This document shows positions 45,545 to 54,810 of a stretch of 64,000 nt of DNA, piece by piece. The notes under the pieces are model-generated. The model searched no databases and was not told where the DNA came from. It was given only the letters and a program-made list of their open reading frames with translations. Position 1 is the stretch's first letter; every line of letters starts with the position of its first letter. The stretch covers positions 1-64,000 of the forward strand of contig NZ_BLJO01000001.1 of NCBI RefSeq assembly GCF_009932555.1. The letters run 5' to 3'. A program made the translations under genes and the position numbers. Source of the stretch: Steroidobacter agaridevorans. GTDB lineage: Bacteria > Pseudomonadota > Gammaproteobacteria > Steroidobacterales > Steroidobacteraceae.

Positions 45545-47943
45545 TCGAAGCTGCCGCCGAGGCGTACACCGAGCACGCGTGGACGCGGGCGAGCGCCGAA
45601 GCCGAACCCGCCATTGGGATCCTGCAGCCGGTCTTCGCTGGTCAGATTGGAGCCATACAGCTCGATGGTCCAGCGATTCCACTGCAAGCCCAGTCGCGCG
45701 TTCACCAGATCGTTGACGTCGGACTCGTAGAGAATCGGCACCGAACGATCGGTGATGTGCGACGGCCCGAGCCGGTTGTAGTCGAGCCGCACGAACCCGG
45801 GCAGTCCGGTCGCCCAGGAAAAGCTATAGGTGCCCGCCACGCTGCCGGCATACTCGGTCGTGTAGTCCACCGGATCGCCTTCGATCACCGCAGCCACGCC
45901 GGGCGCGAGCGCGACGATCTCGGTATCGGTGTAGTTGCCGCTCAACTGCAGCAGCAGCCGTTCGGTCATCTGCCAATCGAGCGAGGCGTCGATGCCCTTC
46001 ACGCGCGCATCGCCGCCGTTGTCGACCGAGCCGAGATTGTTGGCATCGAGACGAAACATCTGGATGTCTTCATAGTCGCTCAGGAACACCGCCGCCTCGA
46101 GCGACAGGCGACGCTCCAGCAGCGCGGCCTTCACGCCCAGCTCGTACGAGCGCACCTTCTCGGGATCGAAGGTCGTCTGCTCGCCATTCTCGGTATTGAA
46201 GCCGCCGCTACGAAAGCCCTCCGCGGCACTGACGTAGACGCGCACATCCGGCGTGAAGCCATACGAGAAATACAGTCTTGGATCCACCGAATGAAAACTG
46301 CCATCGCGATGCTCGACGCCGTCGAAGGCTGTCAAATCGTCGGTGAAGTAGCGGATGCCGGCGCCGATTTCGGCGCGCTCGGTCAGCGCATAGCTCACAT
46401 CGCCGAACAACGACCCGGACTTCGACTGTTCCTCGGTGAATATTGGGATCGAGCCCAGATCCTCCCCGCCCATCGCCAGCTCGAGGAAATTCCGATTCCG
46501 GTAGTTCACATCCTTGTAGAACACCCCAGCGGTCCAGTCGACGCGACCCGCCTCCCCGTTCAGGCGGATCTCCTGGGTGAAGACGCGCGTGTCCGTGGTG
46601 TTGTTGGAGAGCGCCTCGAACAATGGCGCGGGCGGCGGCGCGATCGCGTACTTCTGACTCAGCGAGACCAGCGCCGAATTGTCGACGTACGTGGAGCTGC
46701 TCAGCACGGTGACCGACGGAAACTCATAAGTCGCCGTCAGGTTGTAGATATCGAAGTCCGTCGCGAACGGCAGGCGCCGCGCCGGGTCGGCCGCGGCGAC
46801 CAGTTGATACTCCGCATCGGTGCTGCTCGCGATGCCATCGCCCTCGTTACGATGCAGGTACACCAGGCCCTTGACGGTCAGATCCTCCAGCGGCTTCCAC
46901 AGGCCCTTGACCCGAACCTCCCGCAGCTGCTGATCGTTGACGTTCGAGCCGCCGGCGTCGGGCTGATCCACCCAGCCGCCGAGATCGCCCACGTTGCCCA
47001 CCATGCGCAGGCCGAACACATCCTCGACGACCGGCACGTTCACGACCGCGGACACGGACTGGCTGGAATCGCCGCCGTCGGTGAAATAGACATCGAGATC
47101 GCCTTCGGCCGTGAAGCGATCGAGCTGCGGATCGCGCGTGATGAAGCGGATCGTGCCGCCCGAGGAGCCGGCGCCATACAACGTGCCTTGCGGCCCTTTC
47201 AGCACTTCGACGCGCTCGATATCGTTGGCTCGCAGATCCAGCTGACTGCTGGCGCTGCCCGTCACATCCGCCTCATCCAGATACACACCGACGAGCGCCG
47301 TCGAGGAAGAACCGTAGACGTTGCCGACACCGCGAACGTAATAGCGAATGAATCCGCCGCCGGCGTCGGAGACCACCAACCCCGGCACGGCGTGCGACAT
47401 GTCGAGCAGCGTGTCGATGCCCGCGCGCTCCAGCGTCTCGTTGCTCAACGTGGCGACGGTGAGCGGCACGTCGATCAGGCGTTGCGCACGCTTCTGCGCC
47501 GTGACGATGACTTCTTCCAACGCGATGTCACGCTCACTGCTTTGTCCCGCCGACGCACCCAGGGCTTGTGCCGGCTCATTCGCTTGCGCCAATTGCCAAC
47601 CCGGCTGCGCGCGCACCGCCGACTGGGAATCGCGCCGATCGGTCACGACCGCGATGGTGTTGTCATTCACGACGCGATAGCTCAAGCCGCCCGCTTTCAA
47701 CAGCTCGCGCAGCGCCTGCTCGACCGACAGATCGCCGGCCACGGGGCCGACCATCATGGTGCCATCGATGGTGTCGCTGAAACGCGCGACCTGCAGGCCG
47801 GTCTGATGCGCGAACTCCTTCAACGCGGTATCCAACGACTGACGCGGAATGTTCAGGTCATAGCGCTGCGCGATCGCCTGCGCGCCCGCCGGAACGATGG
47901 TGGCGCACAACGCCAGTGCAACTGACAAGCAGGCTGCTCTCAT
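45541..47943 (-). CDS. TonB-dependent outer-membrane receptor with STN signalling domain
   Basis: From ATG 47943 the protein has 800 residues: a signal peptide, an STN (secretin/TonB N-terminal) domain (about 30-95, with SLDTALKEFAHQTGLQVARF), a plug with TonB box EEVIVTAQKR, and a C-terminal barrel ending in SFE. The STN domain passes the ligand signal to a FecR protein, which fits the genes directly upstream. Barrel hallmarks include GAGSSGGTIRFITRDPQ. The ligand is unknown, but the coupled hydrolase argues for an esterified or amide-bonded organic compound rather than iron. Confidence 0.92.
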   Translation of the reverse strand: MRAACLSVALALCATIVPAGAQAIAQRYDLNIPRQSLDTALKEFAHQTGLQVARFSDTIDGTMMVGPVAGDLSVEQALRELLKAGGLSYRVVNDNTIAVVTDRRDSQSAVRAQPGWQLAQANEPAQALGASAGQSSERDIALEEVIVTAQKRAQRLIDVPLTVATLSNETLERAGIDTLLDMSHAVPGLVVSDAGGGFIRYYVRGVGNVYGSSSTALVGVYLDEADVTGSASSQLDLRANDIERVEVLKGPQGTLYGAGSSGGTIRFITRDPQLDRFTAEGDLDVYFTDGGDSSQSVSAVVNVPVVEDVFGLRMVGNVGDLGGWVDQPDAGGSNVNDQQLREVRVKGLWKPLEDLTVKGLVYLHRNEGDGIASSTDAEYQLVAAADPARRLPFATDFDIYNLTATYEFPSVTVLSSSTYVDNSALVSLSQKYAIAPPPAPLFEALSNNTTDTRVFTQEIRLNGEAGRVDWTAGVFYKDVNYRNRNFLELAMGGEDLGSIPIFTEEQSKSGSLFGDVSYALTERAEIGAGIRYFTDDLTAFDGVEHRDGSFHSVDPRLYFSYGFTPDVRVYVSAAEGFRSGGFNTENGEQTTFDPEKVRSYELGVKAALLERRLSLEAAVFLSDYEDIQMFRLDANNLGSVDNGGDARVKGIDASLDWQMTERLLLQLSGNYTDTEIVALAPGVAAVIEGDPVDYTTEYAGSVAGTYSFSWATGLPGFVRLDYNRLGPSHITDRSVPILYESDVNDLVNARLGLQWNRWTIELYGSNLTSEDRLQDPNGGFGFGARPRPRVLGVRLGGSFE

Positions 47944-48038
47944 CACGACTCTCCCCGCCCCGTGTAAAGTAATTTGTGTGGGCGGGCGTAAGACCGTGCT
48001 TGTGAGCAAACGGGACACTCCGATCATGAGCATTCCCG

Positions 48039-49094
48039 TCAGGGCGGCGACGAAATGACGATGTGACCTCCGGGCTCGCGACGGATCTGCACCGCCGCGC
48101 CGGCTTGAATGAAATCGATGAACGCTTCCGGATTGGCGGCGTTGAACACGCCGCTGACCGGGCGCGCCGCCAGACGCGCATCCTGCACCTGGATCTGGAT
48201 GCTGTTATAGCGATTGAACTGCGCCACCACGTCGGCGACCGGCGTGTCTTCGAAGATGAGCCGGCCTTCGGCCCAGGCGAGCGCGCGGCCGCTATCCACC
48301 TTGCGAACCTGCGGTGTCGACGCCGCCACCTGCAAGGTCACCTGCTCGTTCGCAACCAGCACGATCCCATTCGCACCGGACAGCACCCACTGGCCCGATG
48401 AAGATTCGACCGTCTGCACGGCGCCGTCCTCACGCGGACCATCGACGGCCACTTTGCCTTCGGCGACCGTGACGACGACGCCCTGCGATCGTCGCTCGAC
48501 GCCGAACGCAGTCCCGATCGCTCGCACCGTGGTCGCATCCGCATGCACGATGAAGGGTCGGGTCGGATTCTTCGCCACCCGGAACAATGCGCGTCCGGTG
48601 TCGAGATGGATCTGGCGGGAATGCTCATCCATCTTCACGCGCAGCCGTGTCTCGGGATCGATCTGCACGACGCTGCCATCGGCGAGCGCGACTTCCCTGC
48701 GCTCGCCCCGATCGGTTTGAATCACCTGACCGCGCCAGCTCATCGCGAGGAAGCCGACAATCACAGCAATGCATGCGATGCCCGCCGCTGCCAACCATCG
48801 CGCGCCGGAACGTTTCTTCGCCGGCACGGCCGGCCCCTGCCGAGCAGCGATCAGGGGCACGACGACATCATCGTGCTCGGCCCCGCTCGTCGCGATGCCT
48901 GTCCAGTGTTCGAACTGTTCGAGCGCACCGTGCACGCTCGCCATGCGCAGCAGCTCCGCCACGTGCACCGGCGACTCGCGCAACCAATCGACGAGCGCTT
49001 CGCGCTGTTCGCGAGGCAGCTCACCGGCCTGCAGACGTAGCAGCCACTCCCCGGCCTCCTCGCTGGCCCGGCTACGGCGATCAGTCGGCGCCAT
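48039..49094 (-). CDS. FecR-family anti-sigma regulator
   Basis: The 351-residue protein has an N-terminal cytoplasmic DUF4880-like segment (EEAGEWLLRLQAGELPREQR) and a transmembrane helix near residues 102-122 (WLAAAGIACIAVIVGFLAM). A periplasmic FecR domain (with VVQIDPETRLRVKMDE and IGTAFGVERR) and a C-terminal DUF4974-like STN-interacting region (SGVFNAANPEAFIDFIQ) follow. It holds the sigma factor until the receptor signals. Its start overlaps the sigma gene stop by 14 bases. Confidence 0.92.
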   Translation of the reverse strand: MAPTDRRSRASEEAGEWLLRLQAGELPREQREALVDWLRESPVHVAELLRMASVHGALEQFEHWTGIATSGAEHDDVVVPLIAARQGPAVPAKKRSGARWLAAAGIACIAVIVGFLAMSWRGQVIQTDRGERREVALADGSVVQIDPETRLRVKMDEHSRQIHLDTGRALFRVAKNPTRPFIVHADATTVRAIGTAFGVERRSQGVVVTVAEGKVAVDGPREDGAVQTVESSSGQWVLSGANGIVLVANEQVTLQVAASTPQVRKVDSGRALAWAEGRLIFEDTPVADVVAQFNRYNSIQIQVQDARLAARPVSGVFNAANPEAFIDFIQAGAAVQIRREPGGHIVISSPP

Positions 49095-49614
49095 GGATGA
49101 CCTCCAACAGCGCCGGATCCAGCTCCTCGCGCAACTTTCGATAGCTCCTGATGACGATGCGCTTGACGTTGCGCCGGCTGGTGCCGAGTCGCTCGGCGAT
49201 CTCGGCGTGACCCAGTCCTTCGAAGAACTGCTGCTTCAACACTTCACGTTCCCTCGCTGCAAGCGTGTTGAGCGCCCGCTCGATTTCCGCCTGGGCGGCG
49301 GCCCGCGCCACAGTGTCCGGCGGTCGATCCTCCGCGCGCAAATCCTCCAGCCAGCGCGACTCGTGCGGCCGGGAGTGCCGGATCCGCAAGGCCCGCTCGG
49401 CGGCGACGTTGGAGGCGATCTTGAACAGATAGGCCTGCGGATGCTCGACCAGATCCTCCCGGGAGTAGCGCATCAGGCGCAGGAACACCTCCTGGGCCAC
49501 GTCATCCAGATCGGATGCCGGAACGGCGCTGCGCGAGGCGAGAAATTTGAGCAAAGGGCGCCGCCACTGGCGGAACCAGTCGCTCAAGCGATTGCTGCTG
49601 GGCTGAAGGGTCAT
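49081..49614 (-). CDS. FecI-like ECF sigma factor
   Basis: From ATG 49614 the product has 177 residues. Region 2 is seen in DLDDVAQEVFLRLMRYSRED with the following VEHPQAYLFKIASNVAAERA. Region 4 is LAAREREVLKQQFFEGLGHAEI, then RRNVKRIVIRSYRK. It heads the operon sigma-FecR-receptor-hydrolase and would direct RNA polymerase to the receptor and hydrolase genes when the ligand binds. It is homologous in layout to the orphan sigma at 642-1202. Confidence 0.93.
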   Translation of the reverse strand: MTLQPSSNRLSDWFRQWRRPLLKFLASRSAVPASDLDDVAQEVFLRLMRYSREDLVEHPQAYLFKIASNVAAERALRIRHSRPHESRWLEDLRAEDRPPDTVARAAAQAEIERALNTLAAREREVLKQQFFEGLGHAEIAERLGTSRRNVKRIVIRSYRKLREELDPALLEVIHGAD

Positions 49615-49707
49615 GCACTCGAGGCCGGGCACACCGTGGACGGCCCCTAAGACCGTATCAGCCTACCACCGGGACCCTCCCCCGGCCGAAGCCGGCGCGA
49701 AGAATCC

Positions 49708-50745
49708 TCAGGGCAAGCCGATCCGCGAGGGGCTGCCCGTGGGGACACCGAACTCCGGATCGCCCTTGCCCTCGAGCGGCGATCCCGCCTGGGCGCGATA
49801 CTCCGCATCCAGCTTCGGATCCTGCTCGATCACGTTCGCGCCCTTCCGCACGACCGCCGCATCCTTCGCGAACAACCCGCCCTCGTTGCCAAACAGCGCG
49901 CTGTAGCCCACCCAGATCCTGCTGTTCTCGGTCGCCCGCGCCACGTACGGTTTGTTGTTCAGAAAGATTGAATTGGTCGCGTAGATGGTCGCGTCCTGCT
50001 CGCCGTAGAGCCCGTCGTCGAGATTGCGATCGAACACCGAGTTCGCGACATGGGCCGAGGCGTTGTTGTACGCCGCGATGCCGGCCGAATCGTTGCCTCG
50101 GATGAGCGCGTTGGTGAGGCGCAGATGCGCATGCTCATCCAGCCAGATCGCGACGTGGCCATCGAGAACGCGGAGGTTCTGCGCATCGATATCGGTGTTG
50201 CCGCGGCCGGTGAGACCCATCTTTTGATACTTCTCGATCGTCACATCGCGAACGCGCACGCGACTGTCGATGGCGAAGATGCCGTGGCCTTCGTAGATCT
50301 CATCTTCCTCGACATCGAACTTGAAGCCGGTGAACGTGAGCCCCTGCACGTCGACGTTCGCGCGATGGATCACGAGCCCCGTGGTTCGGGGACCCGCGCT
50401 GCCGTCGAGCACGGCGCCCGGCTCGCCGATCAGGCTCAGCCGTTTGCCATCGACGACGACGAACCCCCGGATCGTGTGGATCTTGTAGGGCACATCGCGC
50501 ACGCCGGCGGGCGTGTAAGTGCCCGGCCGGATCCGAATGGTGTCGCCATCGGTGGCGGCATCGATCGCCGCCTGGATGCCGCTGCCACCGGAGAATGCGC
50601 AGTCCGGAGCGAGCGCCTGGGTCGGGCAGACGACGTGGGTTTTCGGGCCCGATGAGCTCGGCGGCGTGCTTGCCTGCGGGCTGCGGGCGCAGCCAGACAA
50701 CACGCCGACGAACACGAGAGCGAACAGGCTGAAGCGCACAGGCAT
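49708..50745 (-). CDS. Parallel beta-helix lipoprotein
   Basis: The frame opens at GTG 50757 or ATG 50745 (345 residues from the ATG). It has a lipoprotein signal with lipobox LSGC (FVGVLSGCARS). The body is a right-handed parallel beta-helix of pectate-lyase or NosD type: IQAAIDAATDGDTIRIRPGT, LTFTGFKFDVEEDEIYEGHG, and successive rungs such as IRGNDSAGIAAYNNASAHVA. No catalytic residues are identifiable, so it may bind or cleave a polysaccharide. It is 75 bases from the sigma gene on the same strand, upstream of it, and possibly separate. Confidence 0.78.
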   Translation of the reverse strand: MPVRFSLFALVFVGVLSGCARSPQASTPPSSSGPKTHVVCPTQALAPDCAFSGGSGIQAAIDAATDGDTIRIRPGTYTPAGVRDVPYKIHTIRGFVVVDGKRLSLIGEPGAVLDGSAGPRTTGLVIHRANVDVQGLTFTGFKFDVEEDEIYEGHGIFAIDSRVRVRDVTIEKYQKMGLTGRGNTDIDAQNLRVLDGHVAIWLDEHAHLRLTNALIRGNDSAGIAAYNNASAHVANSVFDRNLDDGLYGEQDATIYATNSIFLNNKPYVARATENSRIWVGYSALFGNEGGLFAKDAAVVRKGANVIEQDPKLDAEYRAQAGSPLEGKGDPEFGVPTGSPSRIGLP

Positions 50746-50972
50746 GCGGATTCTCACTACGTTGGTGAGTCAAGTATGTTGGCAACATGCCGATGCTCGT
50801 AGATGCGTAGTTGGCCCCGCCTGGTGCCGCACCCACACCAGTCCATCCGTCGATGTCAGGTCTTGGTCAGCCCCGCGGCCCTATGCTGCTCGTTTCCGCC
50901 AGCCTGTGTCGCCAGCGAAGTTGAGAATGAATCGCGATTCCCTCCCCGTCGGCCGATGCCGTTGCTCGTGCC

Positions 50973-51647
50973 ATGCGCCTGCTGCTCGTTGAGGACAATC
51001 CGCAGCTCGCGGAACTCGTGCACGATGGCCTGACCCGACAGGGATTCGCCATCGACCGCTGCGGCTCGCTGAAAGAGGCGCTCGCCGCGCGCGCGGCCGC
51101 GAGCTACGACCTCATTCTGCTGGATCTCGGCCTACCGGACGGCGATGGCATGACCCTGGTTCGCGAGCTGCGTCAGGGCAACGATTCGACACCGATCCTG
51201 ATCCTCACCGCGCGCGGCGGACTCAACGACCGATTGATCGGGCTCGACGGCGGCGCCGACGACTACCTCGTGAAGCCGTTCGAGATCGCGGAGCTGGCGG
51301 CTCGCTGCCGCGCGCTGTTGCGTCGGCCCGGCGCGAGCCTCGGCGTCGTTCTGCACCTGGGCAACGTGGCCCTCGACACGACGACGCGCACGGTCACGGT
51401 CAACGAGCAACGCATCGAGGTTCCGCCGCGCGAAGTCGCCCTGCTCGAACAATTGCTCCGACGCGCCGAGCAAGTCGTCCGTCGCAATCAGCTCGAGGAG
51501 TCGCTGTACTCCTTCGGCGAGGAAGTCACACCGAATGCGCTCGAAAGCGCGGTGTCGCGGCTGCGCAAGCGCCTGACCGCCGCCGACGCCAACGTCGTGG
51601 TGCGCACCGCGCATGGCATCGGCTACGCCATCTTTCCGCAGCCCTGA
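50973..51647 (+). CDS. OmpR-family response regulator
   Basis: The 224-residue protein has a receiver domain with phosphoacceptor Asp51 (ILLDLGLPDGDG) and the conserved Lys in DYLVKPFEIAEL. A winged-helix output domain of OmpR/PhoB type follows (VPPREVALLEQLLRRAEQVV, then RKRLTAADANVVVRTAHGIG). It most resembles the QseB/PmrA subgroup. The histidine kinase gene starts 3 bases after its stop, and the porin follows, so the operon encodes a complete signal pathway with its target. The ATG is the first base of a clear frame. Confidence 0.93.
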   Translation: MRLLLVEDNPQLAELVHDGLTRQGFAIDRCGSLKEALAARAAASYDLILLDLGLPDGDGMTLVRELRQGNDSTPILILTARGGLNDRLIGLDGGADDYLVKPFEIAELAARCRALLRRPGASLGVVLHLGNVALDTTTRTVTVNEQRIEVPPREVALLEQLLRRAEQVVRRNQLEESLYSFGEEVTPNALESAVSRLRKRLTAADANVVVRTAHGIGYAIFPQP

Positions 51648-51650
51648 CAG

Positions 51651-52985
51651 ATGCAGCCCGGTCCGAGTCTCCTCCGGCAGATCTCTGTTCGCCTGGTCGC
51701 GGCGGCGGTGCTCGTCTCGTTGATCGAGATCATCGGCGTGCTCGCGATCTACGCGAGCAACCGACCCAAGCTCGCCGCGGAGCTGGTCACGACGGAAGCC
51801 GACCGCGTCTTCGACGCACTGACGAGCGATGATCCCCATCGAAGCCTCGCGCAGCTCGCTGCGCCTCGCGGCGCCGATGACTGGACGTTCACGGTTCACG
51901 ACAGCAGCCGCAAGCTGATCTTCGAGCGCGCGCCGAAGAGTCCGAATCTCTTCCAGCCCCTGCCCGCGCCCATCGATCACGAATGGACGCGCCTCGAGCG
52001 CGAGAGTGGCCCGGTGATCGTCTCGGGCGCGCGTCACCTTCCCAACAACGCGTGGGTCACGATGACGGTGAGCGGCGAGTCGCTGCCGCTCTTCGGATTG
52101 GTGTTCGTCCGCGAAGCGTACGCGCACGTGATCGTGCCCGTCGCGCCCGTCACGATTCTGCTGCTGGTGCTGAATGTTTATATCGTCCGACGGATGCTGG
52201 CGCCGCTCGAGGCATCCGCCGCCGAAGTCGATGCGCTCGACCCATCGCGGATGGAGACGCGCCTGTCCGTGCCTGCGACGCCCAGAGAAGTTCGGGCGCT
52301 GGTCCTCGCGATGAATCGCGCTTTGGATCGGCTCGAGCAGGCGATGCACACGCTGGAATCTTTCACAGCGGACGCCGCTCATGAGATGCGCACGCCGCTG
52401 TCGATTCTGAAGCTACGCGTCGAGGCGCTCGAGGCGGGTCCTGCGAAGGATGCGCTGCGCGAGGATGTGTCGGCGATGACGCGGCTCGTGAATCAGATGC
52501 TCGATCTGGCGCAGGCCGACACGCTCGATTCGCAGATCACGCAAACCGTGGATCTCGCGACGCTCGCGCGCGATGGGGTCGAACGCATGCTGCCCGTCGC
52601 GGTCGCGCGCGGATGTGACATCGCCCTCATCGATCACGGCGGCGGCACGGTGAAAGGTCATGCCGAAGCGCTCGCGCGCGTGCTCGCGAACCTGATCGAC
52701 AACGCCATCGCCCACTCGCCACGGGATCGCAGCATCGACGTCATCGTCGGCCCCGGCACGCGGCTGGTGGTTCGCGACCGCGGTCCGGGCTTCTCGCCAG
52801 AGAACGCGGAGCTCTTGTTTCGACGATTCTGGCGCGGCGCCGCGCCCGGCCGCGCGGGCGCAGGCCTGGGACTTGCCATCGCGCAAAGCATCCTCGCCCG
52901 ACACGGCGCCACGATCGCGGCCGACAACGCGCCCGACGGCGGCGCCGTCTTCACCATTGAATGGACCACAGAGAGCGTTTCATGA
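51651..52985 (+). CDS. Membrane sensor histidine kinase
   Basis: The 444-residue protein has an N-terminal transmembrane helix (12-33) and a periplasmic sensor of about 120 residues. A second transmembrane helix (near 160-180) is followed by a HAMP-like linker. The HisKA domain has the phosphoacceptor His in ADAAHEMRTPLSIL, and the ATPase domain has N, G1 and G2 boxes (LIDNAIAHSP, DRGPGFSPEN, GAGLGLAI). The sensor domain is unassigned. Its stop overlaps the porin start by 4 bases. Confidence 0.92.
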   Translation: MQPGPSLLRQISVRLVAAAVLVSLIEIIGVLAIYASNRPKLAAELVTTEADRVFDALTSDDPHRSLAQLAAPRGADDWTFTVHDSSRKLIFERAPKSPNLFQPLPAPIDHEWTRLERESGPVIVSGARHLPNNAWVTMTVSGESLPLFGLVFVREAYAHVIVPVAPVTILLLVLNVYIVRRMLAPLEASAAEVDALDPSRMETRLSVPATPREVRALVLAMNRALDRLEQAMHTLESFTADAAHEMRTPLSILKLRVEALEAGPAKDALREDVSAMTRLVNQMLDLAQADTLDSQITQTVDLATLARDGVERMLPVAVARGCDIALIDHGGGTVKGHAEALARVLANLIDNAIAHSPRDRSIDVIVGPGTRLVVRDRGPGFSPENAELLFRRFWRGAAPGRAGAGLGLAIAQSILARHGATIAADNAPDGGAVFTIEWTTESVS

Positions 52986-54169
52986 GAACTGCGGCGGTGC
53001 CGGCAATGATCGCGGCACTGGGATTGCCGATGTGCGTCGAGGCCGCCGAGTCGCCGGATGGCGAGCCGGCGCTGCTGCTCGATGCGGCGTACACGGGCGA
53101 AGTCTGGCGCAACGTGAGCGGTGGCGTGCGTCAGGACGGCACCTATCTCGATAACATCGACCTCATCGCGACCCTCGATGCCGAGCGCGCCTGGGGCTGG
53201 ACGGGCACAACCTTCGCCGTCTCGGGACTGCACAACAATCGCCCGACGCTGTCGGATCGCATCGTCGGCGATATTCAAACCGTCAGTAACATCGATACGG
53301 ACGGAGCGACGCGGTTATATGAGGCGTGGGTGGAACGCGCGTTCGAGGCAGGCGCGATCAAGCTCGGCCTGATCGATCTCAACAGCGAGCTCGATGTGAA
53401 CGAAACCGGCGCGCTGTTCATCAACAGCTCGCATGGCATCGGCCCGGATTTCAGTCAGGTCGGCGAGAACGGTCCCTCGATCTTTCCCATCACGGGCCTG
53501 GGCGGAGTGATGCGCTGGGATTACAGCGAGCGCGTGCAAGTGCGCCTCGGCGCGTTCGAAGGCACGGTCGGCGATCCCACGCATCCTCGACGCACGACCC
53601 TCGATCTGCAAAGCGGTGAAGGCACGCTCTTGGTGGGCGAAGTCACACTGCGCCCCATCGACGCCAATCGCACCCTCCTCGGCGTGTGGCGTCACACCGG
53701 ACGATCGACCGACTTCGCCAATGAAGAAGTGCTGCGACGAACCGAATCGTTGGGCGTCTATGCGCTCACCGAGGGAACCTTGATGGAGCGCGGCGAAGGC
53801 TCGCTTTCGGGCTTTCTTCGCGTGGGCTTCGCGGACTCCGATGTGCATCAGATCTCCCGCTACCTCGGCGCAGGTCTCGTCTGGTCGGCGCCGATGCTCG
53901 CGAGTGCCGACTACGAGGAGCAACTCGGCCTCGCGGTGGCCAGCGTCACCAATGGCGATGCGTTCCGCCGCGCTCAAGCGGATCTGGGCCTCGCCTACGA
54001 GCGGCACGAGACCGCGATCGAGCTGACCTATCGAGTGCAAGCTTTGTCATGGCTCGCGCTGCAGCCGGACCTGCAATACATCATCAATCCCGGCACGGAT
54101 CCTGCGCTCGATGACGCCTGGGTCGTGGGCCTGCGCTTCGAGCTCACCTGGAGCAACGAGCCGGGCTGA
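52982..54169 (+). CDS. OprB-family carbohydrate-selective porin
   Basis: From ATG 52982, overlapping the kinase stop (ATGA), the protein has 395 residues. It has a signal peptide (up to VEAAES) and the OprB pattern: TGTTFAVSGLHNNRPTLSDR, EAWVERAFEAGAIKLGLIDL and a C-terminal strand ending LRFELTWSNEPG. OprB porins form outer-membrane channels for sugars. Direct coupling to its own two-component system is the main point of interest: the kinase probably senses the transported compound or an outer-membrane state. Confidence 0.85.
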   Translation: MRTAAVPAMIAALGLPMCVEAAESPDGEPALLLDAAYTGEVWRNVSGGVRQDGTYLDNIDLIATLDAERAWGWTGTTFAVSGLHNNRPTLSDRIVGDIQTVSNIDTDGATRLYEAWVERAFEAGAIKLGLIDLNSELDVNETGALFINSSHGIGPDFSQVGENGPSIFPITGLGGVMRWDYSERVQVRLGAFEGTVGDPTHPRRTTLDLQSGEGTLLVGEVTLRPIDANRTLLGVWRHTGRSTDFANEEVLRRTESLGVYALTEGTLMERGEGSLSGFLRVGFADSDVHQISRYLGAGLVWSAPMLASADYEEQLGLAVASVTNGDAFRRAQADLGLAYERHETAIELTYRVQALSWLALQPDLQYIINPGTDPALDDAWVVGLRFELTWSNEPG

Positions 54170-54171
54170 AG

Positions 54172-54795
54172 CTACTGCAGATATTTGACGATCAGGTGCG
54201 TGGCCTCATCGACGAGCCTGCCCGCGACCTCCTCCGAGAGCATCTCCGATCGATGCAGGACCGCGTTGTGAGTCAGCGCCTCGATCGAGGTCACGCACAC
54301 ATAAGCCGCCATATCGAGATCGAGGTTGCGAAGCTCGTCGCGATGCGAGTCGAGATAGCGTTTGAAGAGCGTGTAGAACTCGCGATTGAAGACGTCGATG
54401 TTCTCAAGACGCCCGGTGCGCGGCAGCTGCTCCGCGAGCACCCGATGGAGCTTGGGATCGACGCGATGCGCCTCGATCGCGACTGCGACGAGCCTGCGCA
54501 CCGCCTTCGGAATCGGTAGCGAGGCCACTTCCGCCAGCGCGTCGCGCGCGATCTGCATCAGCTCCTCCTGGTGACGAGCGATGACCGCGACCACGAGCGA
54601 TTCCTTGCTCGGAAAATATTGGTAGAGCGAGCCGACGCTCACCCCCGCCGCCTCGGCGATCCGATTGGTGCTGGCCTTATCGAAGCCTTCCCGGACCAGG
54701 ATGCGCGCGGTCGCTTCGATGAGCGCGTCGACCGTCGCGCGGGATCTGTCCTGGGAGGCGTGCTTGCGAGGCTTGGTCAGAGGTTTGCGAGCCAT
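54172..54795 (-). CDS. TetR-family transcriptional regulator
   Basis: From ATG 54795 the product has 207 residues. The N-terminal helix-turn-helix is IAEAAGVSVGSLYQYFPSKE (about residues 45-64). The ligand-binding half is helical and unassigned. It lies 15 bases downstream of the PepSY gene on the same strand and its 3' end converges on the porin gene with a 2-base gap. An alternative ATG is 9 bases upstream. It may control the PepSY gene. Confidence 0.9.
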   Translation of the reverse strand: MARKPLTKPRKHASQDRSRATVDALIEATARILVREGFDKASTNRIAEAAGVSVGSLYQYFPSKESLVVAVIARHQEELMQIARDALAEVASLPIPKAVRRLVAVAIEAHRVDPKLHRVLAEQLPRTGRLENIDVFNREFYTLFKRYLDSHRDELRNLDLDMAAYVCVTSIEALTHNAVLHRSEMLSEEVAGRLVDEATHLIVKYLQ

Positions 54796-54810
54796 GGCTC
54801 GCATTATAGA

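Noticed and set aside
45358-47925. 855-codon frame opposite the TonB receptor
   Set aside because: Antisense shadow of a GC-rich gene; the receptor on the minus strand is unequivocal.
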